From assembly GCA_913058495.1 (NCBI GenBank), contig CAJXQC010000001.1:186779-250778 (forward strand): DNA of 64,000 nt, given 5' to 3'. The notes beneath the pieces were generated by a model. That model was given only the letters and a program-made list of their open reading frames with translations, was not told the origin of the DNA and ran no database searches. Shown piece by piece: positions 8,826 to 14,849 of this stretch (position 1 is its first letter; every line of letters starts with the position of its first letter). The translations under genes were made by a program, and so were the position numbers. Origin of the DNA: an uncultured Balneola sp. GTDB lineage: Bacteria > Bacteroidota > Rhodothermia > Balneolales > Balneolaceae.

Positions 8826-9191
8826 TCAATGTTTCTTTCTAATTGATTTTGAAGAAGTGATCTTAATCTTTCCAAGTATTGCCAAAATTTCTTCAATTTC
8901 AATTAGCAATGATTCTACCATTTTTGATTCTAAAACTTCGGCGTCTCTTAATAATCTTAACCAATATTTAGTTTCTCTAGCTTCTTTATACGAAATAGAA
9001 ATCTTATGAATAAAATCCTTTTTTGATTCAGCACCTATGGCCTCTTCTGTATTAGCACCTACTGAAGTTCCACTTCTTAGAACTTGCCGTGCTATATCAT
9101 ATTGATTAGTAGAATTAGATAAGTATTTATTGAGCTTTACAATTCTTACAGCAAATTGATAAGTCTTATTAAGGATGATATTCTTTTTCAT
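8826..9191 (-). CDS. Four-helix-bundle protein of the S23 (23S rRNA intervening-sequence protein) family
   Basis: 121 residues with the family signature: an early KTYQFAVRIVKLNKYL helix, ARQVLRSGTSVGANTEEAIG, DFIHKISISYKEARETKYWLRLL and a final helix. Relatives are encoded inside intervening sequences of 23S rRNA genes in Leptospira and Coxiella, or as stand-alone genes; the biochemical role is unknown. A longer frame runs upstream into radC (to 9269), but the homology begins at ATG 9189-9191. The start and stop lie within a few bases of the two arms of an 18-bp perfect inverted repeat, so gene plus arms form a 405-bp unit between radC and argS. No Shine-Dalgarno is visible; the repeat arm occupies that position. 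Confidence 0.88.
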   Translation of the reverse strand: MKKNIILNKTYQFAVRIVKLNKYLSNSTNQYDIARQVLRSGTSVGANTEEAIGAESKKDFIHKISISYKEARETKYWLRLLRDAEVLESKMVESLLIEIEEILAILGKIKITSSKSIRKKH

Positions 9192-9192
9192 A

Positions 9193-9210
9193 ATTGAATA
9201 ATTCTTAATT
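9193..9210. repeat. Right arm of the 18-bp inverted repeat
   Basis: ATTGAATAATTCTTAATT, reverse complement of 8806-8823 with no mismatch. On the minus strand it supplies the last codon (AAT) and stop (TAA) of radC and ends two bases before the ATG of the S23-type gene. Confidence 0.95.
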
Positions 9211-9921
9211 GAGCTCGCCTTGCGAGCGTAGAGAAACAAAATCATAGCCTGCAATAATAATATGATCATCTATCGGGATGCCGAGTAGTTTTCCGGATTC
9301 GGAGATTCTTTTGGTTAGTTGAATATCTGCAGTAGAGGCTTTTGCATTTCCTGATGGATGATTGTGGAATAAAAGAATGGAATTGGCTTGATGAACAACT
9401 GCTTGGCGCATTACCTCGGCGGGCTCAACGATGGTGGCGTTACTTCCGCCTGAACTTATTTGCTGAAATCCGGTGAGCACTTTTTTGTGATTCAGAAAAG
9501 CAACAATGAACACTTCTTTGGTTAAGTGACGGAGTTTAGGGCCAAAGAAGGCGACCGCATCTTCCGGAGAAGTTACTTGCACCTCTTCACCTAAACCGGC
9601 TACCTGAATTCTGCGGGCAAGTTCAAAAGCAGCTTCCAGTGTAATAGCTTTTACTTTCGCGATGCCGGGAATTACCCGAAGTTCGCTCCACTGTTTTTTG
9701 ATGAGTGAATGGAGTCCGTTGAAATGATCGAGGAGAGCCCTTGAAGTTTCGATCACATTCATTTTTTTGGTTCCGGTTCGCAAAAGAATGGCAAGAAGTT
9801 CAGCATCAGAAAGAGAGCCGGCTCCATATTTTATAAGCTTTTCCCGGGGTTGTTCATCGGGACGCATATCTTTAACGGTTCTGTTCAGGAAATCTTCTGA
9901 AGAAAATGATTCTGTATTCAT
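9205..9921 (-). CDS. radC: RadC family JAB-domain protein
   Basis: RadC-type protein, 238 residues. The N-terminal helix-hairpin-helix region includes RMREKL-like PREKLIKYGAGSLSDAELLA. The C-terminal JAB domain carries the metal-binding signature HNHPSGNAKASTAD. Despite the name, a repair function is not well supported in the literature; a metal-dependent nuclease or peptidase-like role remains open. ATG start at 9919-9921. Its last codon and stop (Asn-TAA) lie inside the inverted repeat that frames the next gene, which suggests that the repeat insertion reset the 3' end. Confidence 0.93.
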   Translation of the reverse strand: MNTESFSSEDFLNRTVKDMRPDEQPREKLIKYGAGSLSDAELLAILLRTGTKKMNVIETSRALLDHFNGLHSLIKKQWSELRVIPGIAKVKAITLEAAFELARRIQVAGLGEEVQVTSPEDAVAFFGPKLRHLTKEVFIVAFLNHKKVLTGFQQISSGGSNATIVEPAEVMRQAVVHQANSILLFHNHPSGNAKASTADIQLTKRISESGKLLGIPIDDHIIIAGYDFVSLRSQGELN

Positions 9922-9978
9922 GGCGTATAGTTTTTTGCCAAGTAAGACAGATTGGAAGGGGATTCCTTACAAAAAATT

Positions 9979-10036
9979 ATGAATACTGAATATCGAACAA
10001 GGAATATAGAATGATGAAGTGTTGGTTATTGGATAT
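9979..10036. repeat. AT-rich GAATAT/GGATATTGG-type intergenic repeat
   Basis: Between radC and the XRE gene lie degenerate GAATACTGAATATCGAA and GGTTATTGGATATTGG units. The second resembles, in inverted orientation, the sequence after topA (17394-17440). These belong to a class of short AT-rich intergenic repeats and do not code. Confidence 0.5.
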
Positions 10037-10238
10037 TGGAAGAGTATTCCAGAATATCACCGGGTTGGCAATCGAGGACTTCACAAATAGCTTCAAGCGT
10101 TGAGAAGCGAATTGCCTTGGCTTTTCCGGTTTTTAAGATGGAAAGATTGCTCATGGTCACACCCACTTGTTCAGAAAGTTCGGTGAGGCTCATTTTTCGC
10201 TTAGCTAGCATAACATCAAGATTTACGATTATTGCCAT
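10026..10238 (-). CDS. XRE-family helix-turn-helix regulator (YozG-like)
   Basis: 70-residue DNA-binding protein that is essentially only an HTH domain: MSLTELSEQVGVTMSNLSILKTG is the HTH core, followed by AIRFSTLEAICEVLDCQPGDILEY, the classic end of Cro/CI-like small regulators. It is last in a three-gene operon after two DUF2975 membrane proteins, with only 4 bases between it and the preceding gene. HTH genes of this type are regularly paired with DUF2975 in other bacteria, which suggests a membrane protein/regulator unit. Likely autoregulated through dyads at 11608-11631 or 11660-11696 (inference). Confidence 0.88.
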   Translation of the reverse strand: MAIIVNLDVMLAKRKMSLTELSEQVGVTMSNLSILKTGKAKAIRFSTLEAICEVLDCQPGDILEYSSNIQ

Positions 10239-10242
10239 GATG

Positions 10243-10968
10243 TTAAATGGTTAGGTCTTGTTCTTCCTGAAGTGTGTTTCCCCTTTGAATCACGTTACCA
10301 AGAAATATAAATATAGCAGCAATGAAGAGTTTGAGTTGGGATCCTCCGCCTGTAATTGATTCGCCTAAATAATACGTTTCATTTAAAAAAATCATTAGTC
10401 TGCCATAAATTAACATATCAAGAAAAAAGCTCAATAGAAGAAGCGCAGTAAAATAGTTAAAGGTTTTTCCGATTTCCTTACTGAATATTCTATTTTGTTT
10501 TTTTTCATTAATTCTAAGCAAGGCGATTAAGAAAACGCATAGAATAAGCATACTCCCAAAGCCATAGAAAAACTCCAAATAAATCTGTGATTTCCAAAAT
10601 GATTCCGATTCGTCATTTATTAAAAAGGAGGGATGACTTATTAAACCAGTCATTTTACTGAAGCCAAAATTTGATTCAAGCACTTTTTCTTCGGTAACAT
10701 CTGTGGGAGTACTTTCTAAAGCTAAAACAGTGACATAATTTATTTTAGGATTTGAAGCGTCTTCAAGATAGGCTTTTGAAACTTTTAGATACTTTGTATC
10801 AAATTCTAATCGCTCGAGTTTAGAAGTACTTTCAATATTTAAAACCTTAGAAAGGTCATTGTATTCGTTGTATCCATTCCAAAATATAAAAACAGATATC
10901 AACGTAAATAAGGCCAAAATCAGATTATTGAATTTTTCTTCCGGTATAATATTCTTCGTTAAATCCAT
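10243..10968 (-). CDS. DUF2975 membrane protein (longer paralogue)
   Basis: 241 residues. An N-terminal membrane segment (FNNLILALFTLISVFIFW) is followed by a polar extracytoplasmic region of about 90 residues. Three more membrane segments follow, and it ends RGNTLQEEQDLTI, the DUF2975 C-terminal signature. Function of the family is unknown. It lies 3 bases downstream of a second DUF2975 gene and 4 bases before the XRE regulator. The two paralogues are very divergent in their loops, which could point to a heteromeric sensor; that is inference. Confidence 0.8.
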   Translation of the reverse strand: MDLTKNIIPEEKFNNLILALFTLISVFIFWNGYNEYNDLSKVLNIESTSKLERLEFDTKYLKVSKAYLEDASNPKINYVTVLALESTPTDVTEEKVLESNFGFSKMTGLISHPSFLINDESESFWKSQIYLEFFYGFGSMLILCVFLIALLRINEKKQNRIFSKEIGKTFNYFTALLLLSFFLDMLIYGRLMIFLNETYYLGESITGGGSQLKLFIAAIFIFLGNVIQRGNTLQEEQDLTI

Positions 10969-10971
10969 TTT

Positions 10972-11604
10972 TTACACCGTTAGTTTTTGTTCTTCATGTA
11001 TCTTAGTTGCTTCCCGAAAGACGAAGCCCAGAAGCATAATTAACAGACCAAAAAATATTGAGTTCACTGATTCAAAATCAGGTTTAAAATCTAAGGCCGG
11101 TTCAATCTGAAGAGTAGAAAAAATATGAACAACAAAAAAAGCATGACCGAATGCAACTAAAGCCTGAACCACTAAAAGACCACCCATTGCTATTAACCGT
11201 CGGCTATTTAAAGGGTTAAATGGATTGTCTTTTGTAACTGATTTTAGAATTCTTGAAAGTAAATAGAAGAATGCGACAAGAATTATCATTTTAAGAAAAC
11301 GAATTGCAATCAGTTGAAGATTTTTTGTTGCAAAACTGTTTTTTGAGTTGTTTACCAGAAACCGCCCTTTCACTTGCAGTGGCATCAAATAATGTTCGTC
11401 GTTTACTAAGAAGTCTGTAGAAATAAATTGCTCTGAATCAACTTGAACCATAGGATCAGAATAAGGGGCGTTGATGAAGAAGCTTACTCCTCCGGTAAAA
11501 TATGTACTGTTAATGCTTAAAAATGAGATTATTAAACCTATAATAATGATCCAGACATTATAATATAGAAAATGAGCTAACGACCAGTCTTTTTTAAGTT
11601 TCAT
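10972..11604 (-). CDS. DUF2975 membrane protein
   Basis: 210 residues with four predicted membrane segments (residues about 15-35, 95-115, 135-155 and 180-198). It has a periplasmic loop rich in polar residues and the DUF2975 ending FVFREATKIHEEQKLTV. It is the first gene of the DUF2975-DUF2975-XRE operon. ATG is at 11602-11604 with no Shine-Dalgarno; instead an 8+8-bp dyad sits directly before the start codon. Confidence 0.8.
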   Translation of the reverse strand: MKLKKDWSLAHFLYYNVWIIIIGLIISFLSINSTYFTGGVSFFINAPYSDPMVQVDSEQFISTDFLVNDEHYLMPLQVKGRFLVNNSKNSFATKNLQLIAIRFLKMIILVAFFYLLSRILKSVTKDNPFNPLNSRRLIAMGGLLVVQALVAFGHAFFVVHIFSTLQIEPALDFKPDFESVNSIFFGLLIMLLGFVFREATKIHEEQKLTV

Positions 11605-11607
11605 AAA

Positions 11608-11631
11608 TACTGAACTTGTTAATGTTCAGTA
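11608..11631 (-). promoter_or_regulatory. Inverted repeat just upstream of the DUF2975/XRE operon
   Basis: TACTGAAC (11608-11615) and GTTCAGTA (11624-11631) form a perfect 8-bp dyad with an 8-base spacer, four bases before the start codon. The size suits an operator for a dimeric XRE repressor; it could also occlude translation as an RNA hairpin. Confidence 0.5.
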
Positions 11632-11659
11632 CAAATAAAACAAATGATTAGTTGAAATG

Positions 11660-11696
11660 CAATAATTATTTATTGATAAACAATAAATAATTATTG
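11660..11696. promoter_or_regulatory. Perfect 16+16-bp AT-rich dyad upstream of the DUF2975/XRE operon
   Basis: CAATAATTATTTATTG (11660-11675) and its exact complement CAATAAATAATTATTG (11681-11696) are separated by ATAAA. The dyad lies 56-92 bases before the operon start. It contains no G/C clamp or T-run for a normal terminator, so an operator or promoter-overlapping site is more likely. Confidence 0.5.
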
Positions 11697-11750
11697 ATTA
11701 AAGAAATTCTATAAAATGAATTGGTAGAAGAGGATTGCTATTTACGACCC

Positions 11751-11790
11751 CCACCTTTGTTTCCTCCCCCGAGGGAGGAAACAAAGGTGG
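11751..11790. repeat. 18-bp-stem hairpin (REP-like palindrome)
   Basis: CCACCTTTGTTTCCTCCC (11751-11768) pairs perfectly with 11773-11790 around a four-base loop. It lies in the gap between amn and the DUF2975 operon. It is one of several C-rich/G-rich palindromes in the window (14212-14230, 39794-39811, 49353-49370, 49491-49504, 49959-49970). The rest of the 11605-11954 gap holds the two dyads listed separately and nothing that codes. Confidence 0.8.
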
Positions 11791-11954
11791 TGTGGTTTGG
11801 AGTTAGGCTATCTAATCAAATCACTTTGATTTTTCGAGTAGCAAGAATGGATACAAGGAAAAGGTAACAGGTTCTTTACATGACAAGAGGGCTAAACTTT
11901 GTTCTAATTTCGAGATTTAAGTTCGATGCCCTCACTTCATATTCAATATTCTGA

Positions 11955-13136
11955 TTATTCTCCGCTTCCCATCAACGGTTCGTTGAAAGCTCGAATGCTT
12001 GAGTTTGGAAGTCCGTCCGGATGAGTTTGTTTTACCATGTCGATAGTTTCAATCACGATCTCCAAATGTTTTTCCTTAGAGTTTTGGTAGAACGCTTGTG
12101 CTGCTCCCGAAAGCTTTGGTTTTCCGTGAAGGGGTTTATCACTTACACAAAGTAAAGTGGCATGTGGAACGCGATATCTGAATCCATTAGTAGCAACCGT
12201 TGCGGATTCCATATCCACAGCTAAACTTCTGCTTTGATGGATCTTTTCAACAGTATCTTTTTTAGAGAACTCCCAGTTTCTGTTGGCAGTAGTAAATACG
12301 GTTCCAATGCGATGATTTAATCCGTGATTATCCAGAACTTGCTTCAGATATAAATTGAGTATGTAGTTTGGAATTACAGGTATTCCGATCGGAAACAGAT
12401 CATCCAATAAACGATCATCTCTCATATAACCGTTTGCAAGTACAAAGTCTCCGATCTCCTGGTGATTTCGTAGCCCGCCGCAATGTCCAACCATGATCAT
12501 GGCATCAGGACGAAGAACCGAAACATGATCGGTAATAGTTTTCGCATTCGAAGGTCCAACCCCGATATTGATCAAAGTAATACCTTTGTTGTCATCTAAC
12601 TTGTGGTGGAAAGCAGGCATCTGAACACCTTCTCTTACAGGTTTTACACAATCAGGAAATTTTTCCAGAAATACCTCAACATGCATATCATAGTTAGTGA
12701 ACAAAATATATCGCTGAAAATCATGAGCGCTGGTTCCAGTGTAATGCTGAAGTCGGTCTAATGAAATGTCAGTTCGTTCAGGACTAAAAAGGAAAAGCTT
12801 TTTCTTAGTGATATCCCAGTTACTTTCATCGGTATGATCCAATAAAAGAGGATCGTTCAGTTCTATAACATCCCGCGATGGTTCAATTTTGATATCCGCA
12901 TCTTTTTCCAGAAGACGAAGAATCTCACGCTCTAGATAAGATCTTAGTGCTTTAGGTTGAGCGAGTTCCCCTTTTATGATCGGGTTGTGCTCTGACCAAG
13001 CTCGTTCCACTAACATTTTGGGATATTTACCGGAGTCGTAAATTTTCTCCATCAGATCGCAGGCTTTTTCCGTAGCTTTCATACGTTCTTCGAGAGTGGA
13101 AAAATCAGAATGTGATAATAGAAGTGAATCGGGCAT
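11955..13136 (-). CDS. amn: AMP nucleosidase
   Basis: Hydrolyses AMP to adenine and ribose 5-phosphate. 393 residues. The C-terminal half has the nucleoside phosphorylase fold: INIGVGPSNAKT, MVGHCGGLR, then the purine-binding segment AVDMESATVATNGFRYRV followed by LCVSDKPLHGKPK. The N-terminal half is the Amn-specific regulatory domain. The ATG (complement of 13134-13136) shares two bases with the ATG of the divergent Nudix gene, so no space for a promoter exists between them; a start at Met19 (13082) would relieve this. Confidence 0.93.
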   Translation of the reverse strand: MPDSLLLSHSDFSTLEERMKATEKACDLMEKIYDSGKYPKMLVERAWSEHNPIIKGELAQPKALRSYLEREILRLLEKDADIKIEPSRDVIELNDPLLLDHTDESNWDITKKKLFLFSPERTDISLDRLQHYTGTSAHDFQRYILFTNYDMHVEVFLEKFPDCVKPVREGVQMPAFHHKLDDNKGITLINIGVGPSNAKTITDHVSVLRPDAMIMVGHCGGLRNHQEIGDFVLANGYMRDDRLLDDLFPIGIPVIPNYILNLYLKQVLDNHGLNHRIGTVFTTANRNWEFSKKDTVEKIHQSRSLAVDMESATVATNGFRYRVPHATLLCVSDKPLHGKPKLSGAAQAFYQNSKEKHLEIVIETIDMVKQTHPDGLPNSSIRAFNEPLMGSGE

Positions 13137-13704
13137 GAGTAAAAAACTATTTAATTATACAATTGAGCCTTGGGTTACTACCAAAGAGCAGGTTGAATAT
13201 ACGACTAATATCTTCAAGGTTTTAAGTAGAGATATGAAGATCGAGTCAGAAGATCACCAAGCTACATTCTCAATTATTGAAGCACCTGACTGGATCAATG
13301 TAATTGCACTTACTGAAGAAGACGAGATCGTGTTGGTAGAACAATATCGATACGGAATTGAGAAGCCGACATTGGAGTTGCCGGGAGGAATGGTGGATTC
13401 CGGAGAGCATCCCAAAGAAACATCCATTCGAGAACTTAAAGAAGAGACGGGTTTTGCAGGAACAGAAGTGATTAATTTGGGAAAGGTGAGTTCAAATCCG
13501 GCAATATTCACTAACTATACGCATACGTATCTGATAAAAAACTGTAAGAGGGTGTCAGATCAAAACCTGGATGGAAACGAAAGGATAAATGTGCACGTAA
13601 TTCCGCTTGAAGAATTTCTGGATCTGGTCGCAAACGGGGAAGTGCATCACTCCTTAGTAGTGGCTGCGGTGGCGAAATATCTTCTTTGGGAAGGTGAAAG
13701 GTGA
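13135..13704 (+). CDS. Nudix hydrolase, ADP-ribose pyrophosphatase type
   Basis: 189 residues. The Nudix box is complete: G, five residues, E (GMVDSGE), seven residues, then RELKEETGF. The preceding LVEQYRYGIEKPTLELPGG is typical of ADP-ribose/sugar-nucleotide pyrophosphatases. Such an enzyme would release AMP and ribose 5-phosphate, and the divergent neighbour amn degrades AMP, so a joint salvage role is plausible (inference). A frame opens 13 codons earlier but the ATG at 13135 is the natural start; it overlaps the amn start codon on the other strand. Confidence 0.88.
   Translation: MSKKLFNYTIEPWVTTKEQVEYTTNIFKVLSRDMKIESEDHQATFSIIEAPDWINVIALTEEDEIVLVEQYRYGIEKPTLELPGGMVDSGEHPKETSIRELKEETGFAGTEVINLGKVSSNPAIFTNYTHTYLIKNCKRVSDQNLDGNERINVHVIPLEEFLDLVANGEVHHSLVVAAVAKYLLWEGER
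13697..13701 (+). promoter_or_regulatory. Shine-Dalgarno that sets the osmC-like start
   Basis: AAAGG lies 7 bases before ATG 13709 and within the last codons of the Nudix gene. It favours ATG 13709 over the in-frame GTG at 13694. Confidence 0.55.
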
Positions 13705-13708
13705 AATT

Positions 13709-14191
13709 ATGAAATCAGTAATGAAGCACCATTATAAATCAAATTTGGAATGGACGGGCAATTCCGGTGTGGGAACGTTGGATTACAAATCTTACGAAAG
13801 AAGCTATGTAGTTAAGATTGACGGAAAGCCAACCTTGGATGGTTCTTCTGACCCGGCTTTTCGGGGAGATAAATCAAAGTATAATCCTGAAGAATTATTT
13901 TTGGCTTCAATTTCATCCTGCCATATGCTGTGGTATTTACATTTGTGTTCAGCCAATAAAGTTGTTGTTCTGGAATACGAAGATGCTGCGGAAGGAATCA
14001 TGACTGAGGATAAAGATGGAAGTGGGAAGTTTGAAAGTGTAACACTTCATCCAAAAGTAGTAGTTGAAAAAGAATCCATGATGGAACTAGCAATATCACT
14101 TCATAAACAAGCTAATGAGATGTGTTTTATCGCAAACTCCTGTAATTTTGAGATAGGGCATGAGGTGGAGGTTAGGGCCTTAAGAAAGTAA
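13709..14191 (+). CDS. OsmC-family peroxidase-like protein
   Basis: 160 residues, OsmC/Ohr fold. The two redox cysteines are visible in ASISSCHMLWYLHL and in FIANSCNFEIGHEVEV. The N-terminus (GVGTLDYKSYERSYVV) and the PAFRGDKSKYNPEELFLASI segment match the OsmC subgroup. Members reduce organic hydroperoxides with thiols. It follows the Nudix gene directly and precedes a PrxQ-like peroxiredoxin, giving a small oxidative-defence group. Confidence 0.88.
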   Translation: MKSVMKHHYKSNLEWTGNSGVGTLDYKSYERSYVVKIDGKPTLDGSSDPAFRGDKSKYNPEELFLASISSCHMLWYLHLCSANKVVVLEYEDAAEGIMTEDKDGSGKFESVTLHPKVVVEKESMMELAISLHKQANEMCFIANSCNFEIGHEVEVRALRK

Positions 14192-14211
14192 TCATAAAAC
14201 CCACCCCTCAA

Positions 14212-14230
14212 TCCCCTCCACCGGAGGGGA
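14212..14230. repeat. REP-like palindrome after the osmC-like gene
   Basis: TCCCCTCC (14212-14219) pairs with GGAGGGGA (14223-14230) around a 3-base loop. It may also act as a transcription barrier 20 bases past the osmC-like stop. Confidence 0.6.
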
Positions 14231-14362
14231 AGCTCTTTGTTCGAGTATGCAACCGATTCGAAAGCCCAGAGAAAATTTTAAAACGATAATATCAGCGATC
14301 CTGAACGATTACACCATGAAAATCCGTTATTCATGCTCAACTGAACACCATAGAAGACAATA

Positions 14363-14836
14363 ATGATAGAAACCGGTAAAAAGATAGACACAAATTTTAA
14401 ACTGAAAGTTGTACAGGACGGAGAGGAGAAGGAAGTGGCTTTCTCGGAACTTTTAGATCGCAAGACTATAGTATCAGTATATATGAAGAACAATACTTCG
14501 AGCTGTGACAGACAAACTTTGAGTCTCGCTGAAAATGCAGATTGGTTTGATAAAAAAGGATTTAATGTGATCGCAATGAGTAAAGACGGTTGTCGCTCGC
14601 ACAAGAATTACGCAAAGAAACAAGGAATCAATTTTACACTCGCTTCAGATCCGGATTACTTATTTGCTGAAGCCACAGATTCAATAGTCGATAAACAAAT
14701 GTTTGGAAAAAGTTTTACAGCTCCGTCCCGATCGGCTTTTGTTATTGATTCGGATGGTACTATCTTGGCATCCGTTGAAAAAGTTGATACCAAAGCGCAC
14801 GCAGAAGAGTTGAAAGCTCTGATTGAAAGTTTATAA
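14363..14836 (+). CDS. Thioredoxin-fold peroxiredoxin (PrxQ/Bcp type)
   Basis: 157 residues, AhpC/TSA family. The peroxidatic cysteine is Cys48 in NTSSCDRQT, at the position of TPGCTxQ in Bcp. The substrate loop is VIAMSKDGCRSHKNY, with a second Cys77 that could be the resolving partner; no Cys lies at +5. GKSFTAPSRSAFVIDSDGTI is the usual C-terminal strand. It reduces hydroperoxides, probably with thioredoxin. It lies 13 bases upstream of topA on the same strand. Confidence 0.87.
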   Translation: MIETGKKIDTNFKLKVVQDGEEKEVAFSELLDRKTIVSVYMKNNTSSCDRQTLSLAENADWFDKKGFNVIAMSKDGCRSHKNYAKKQGINFTLASDPDYLFAEATDSIVDKQMFGKSFTAPSRSAFVIDSDGTILASVEKVDTKAHAEELKALIESL

Positions 14837-14849
14837 TTAAAGAAAGAGT

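Noticed and set aside
8826-9269. Longer start (9269) for the four-helix-bundle gene
   Set aside because: The added 26 residues come from the end of radC in another frame, are hydrophobic and unlike the family; ATG 9189-9191 fits the family start.
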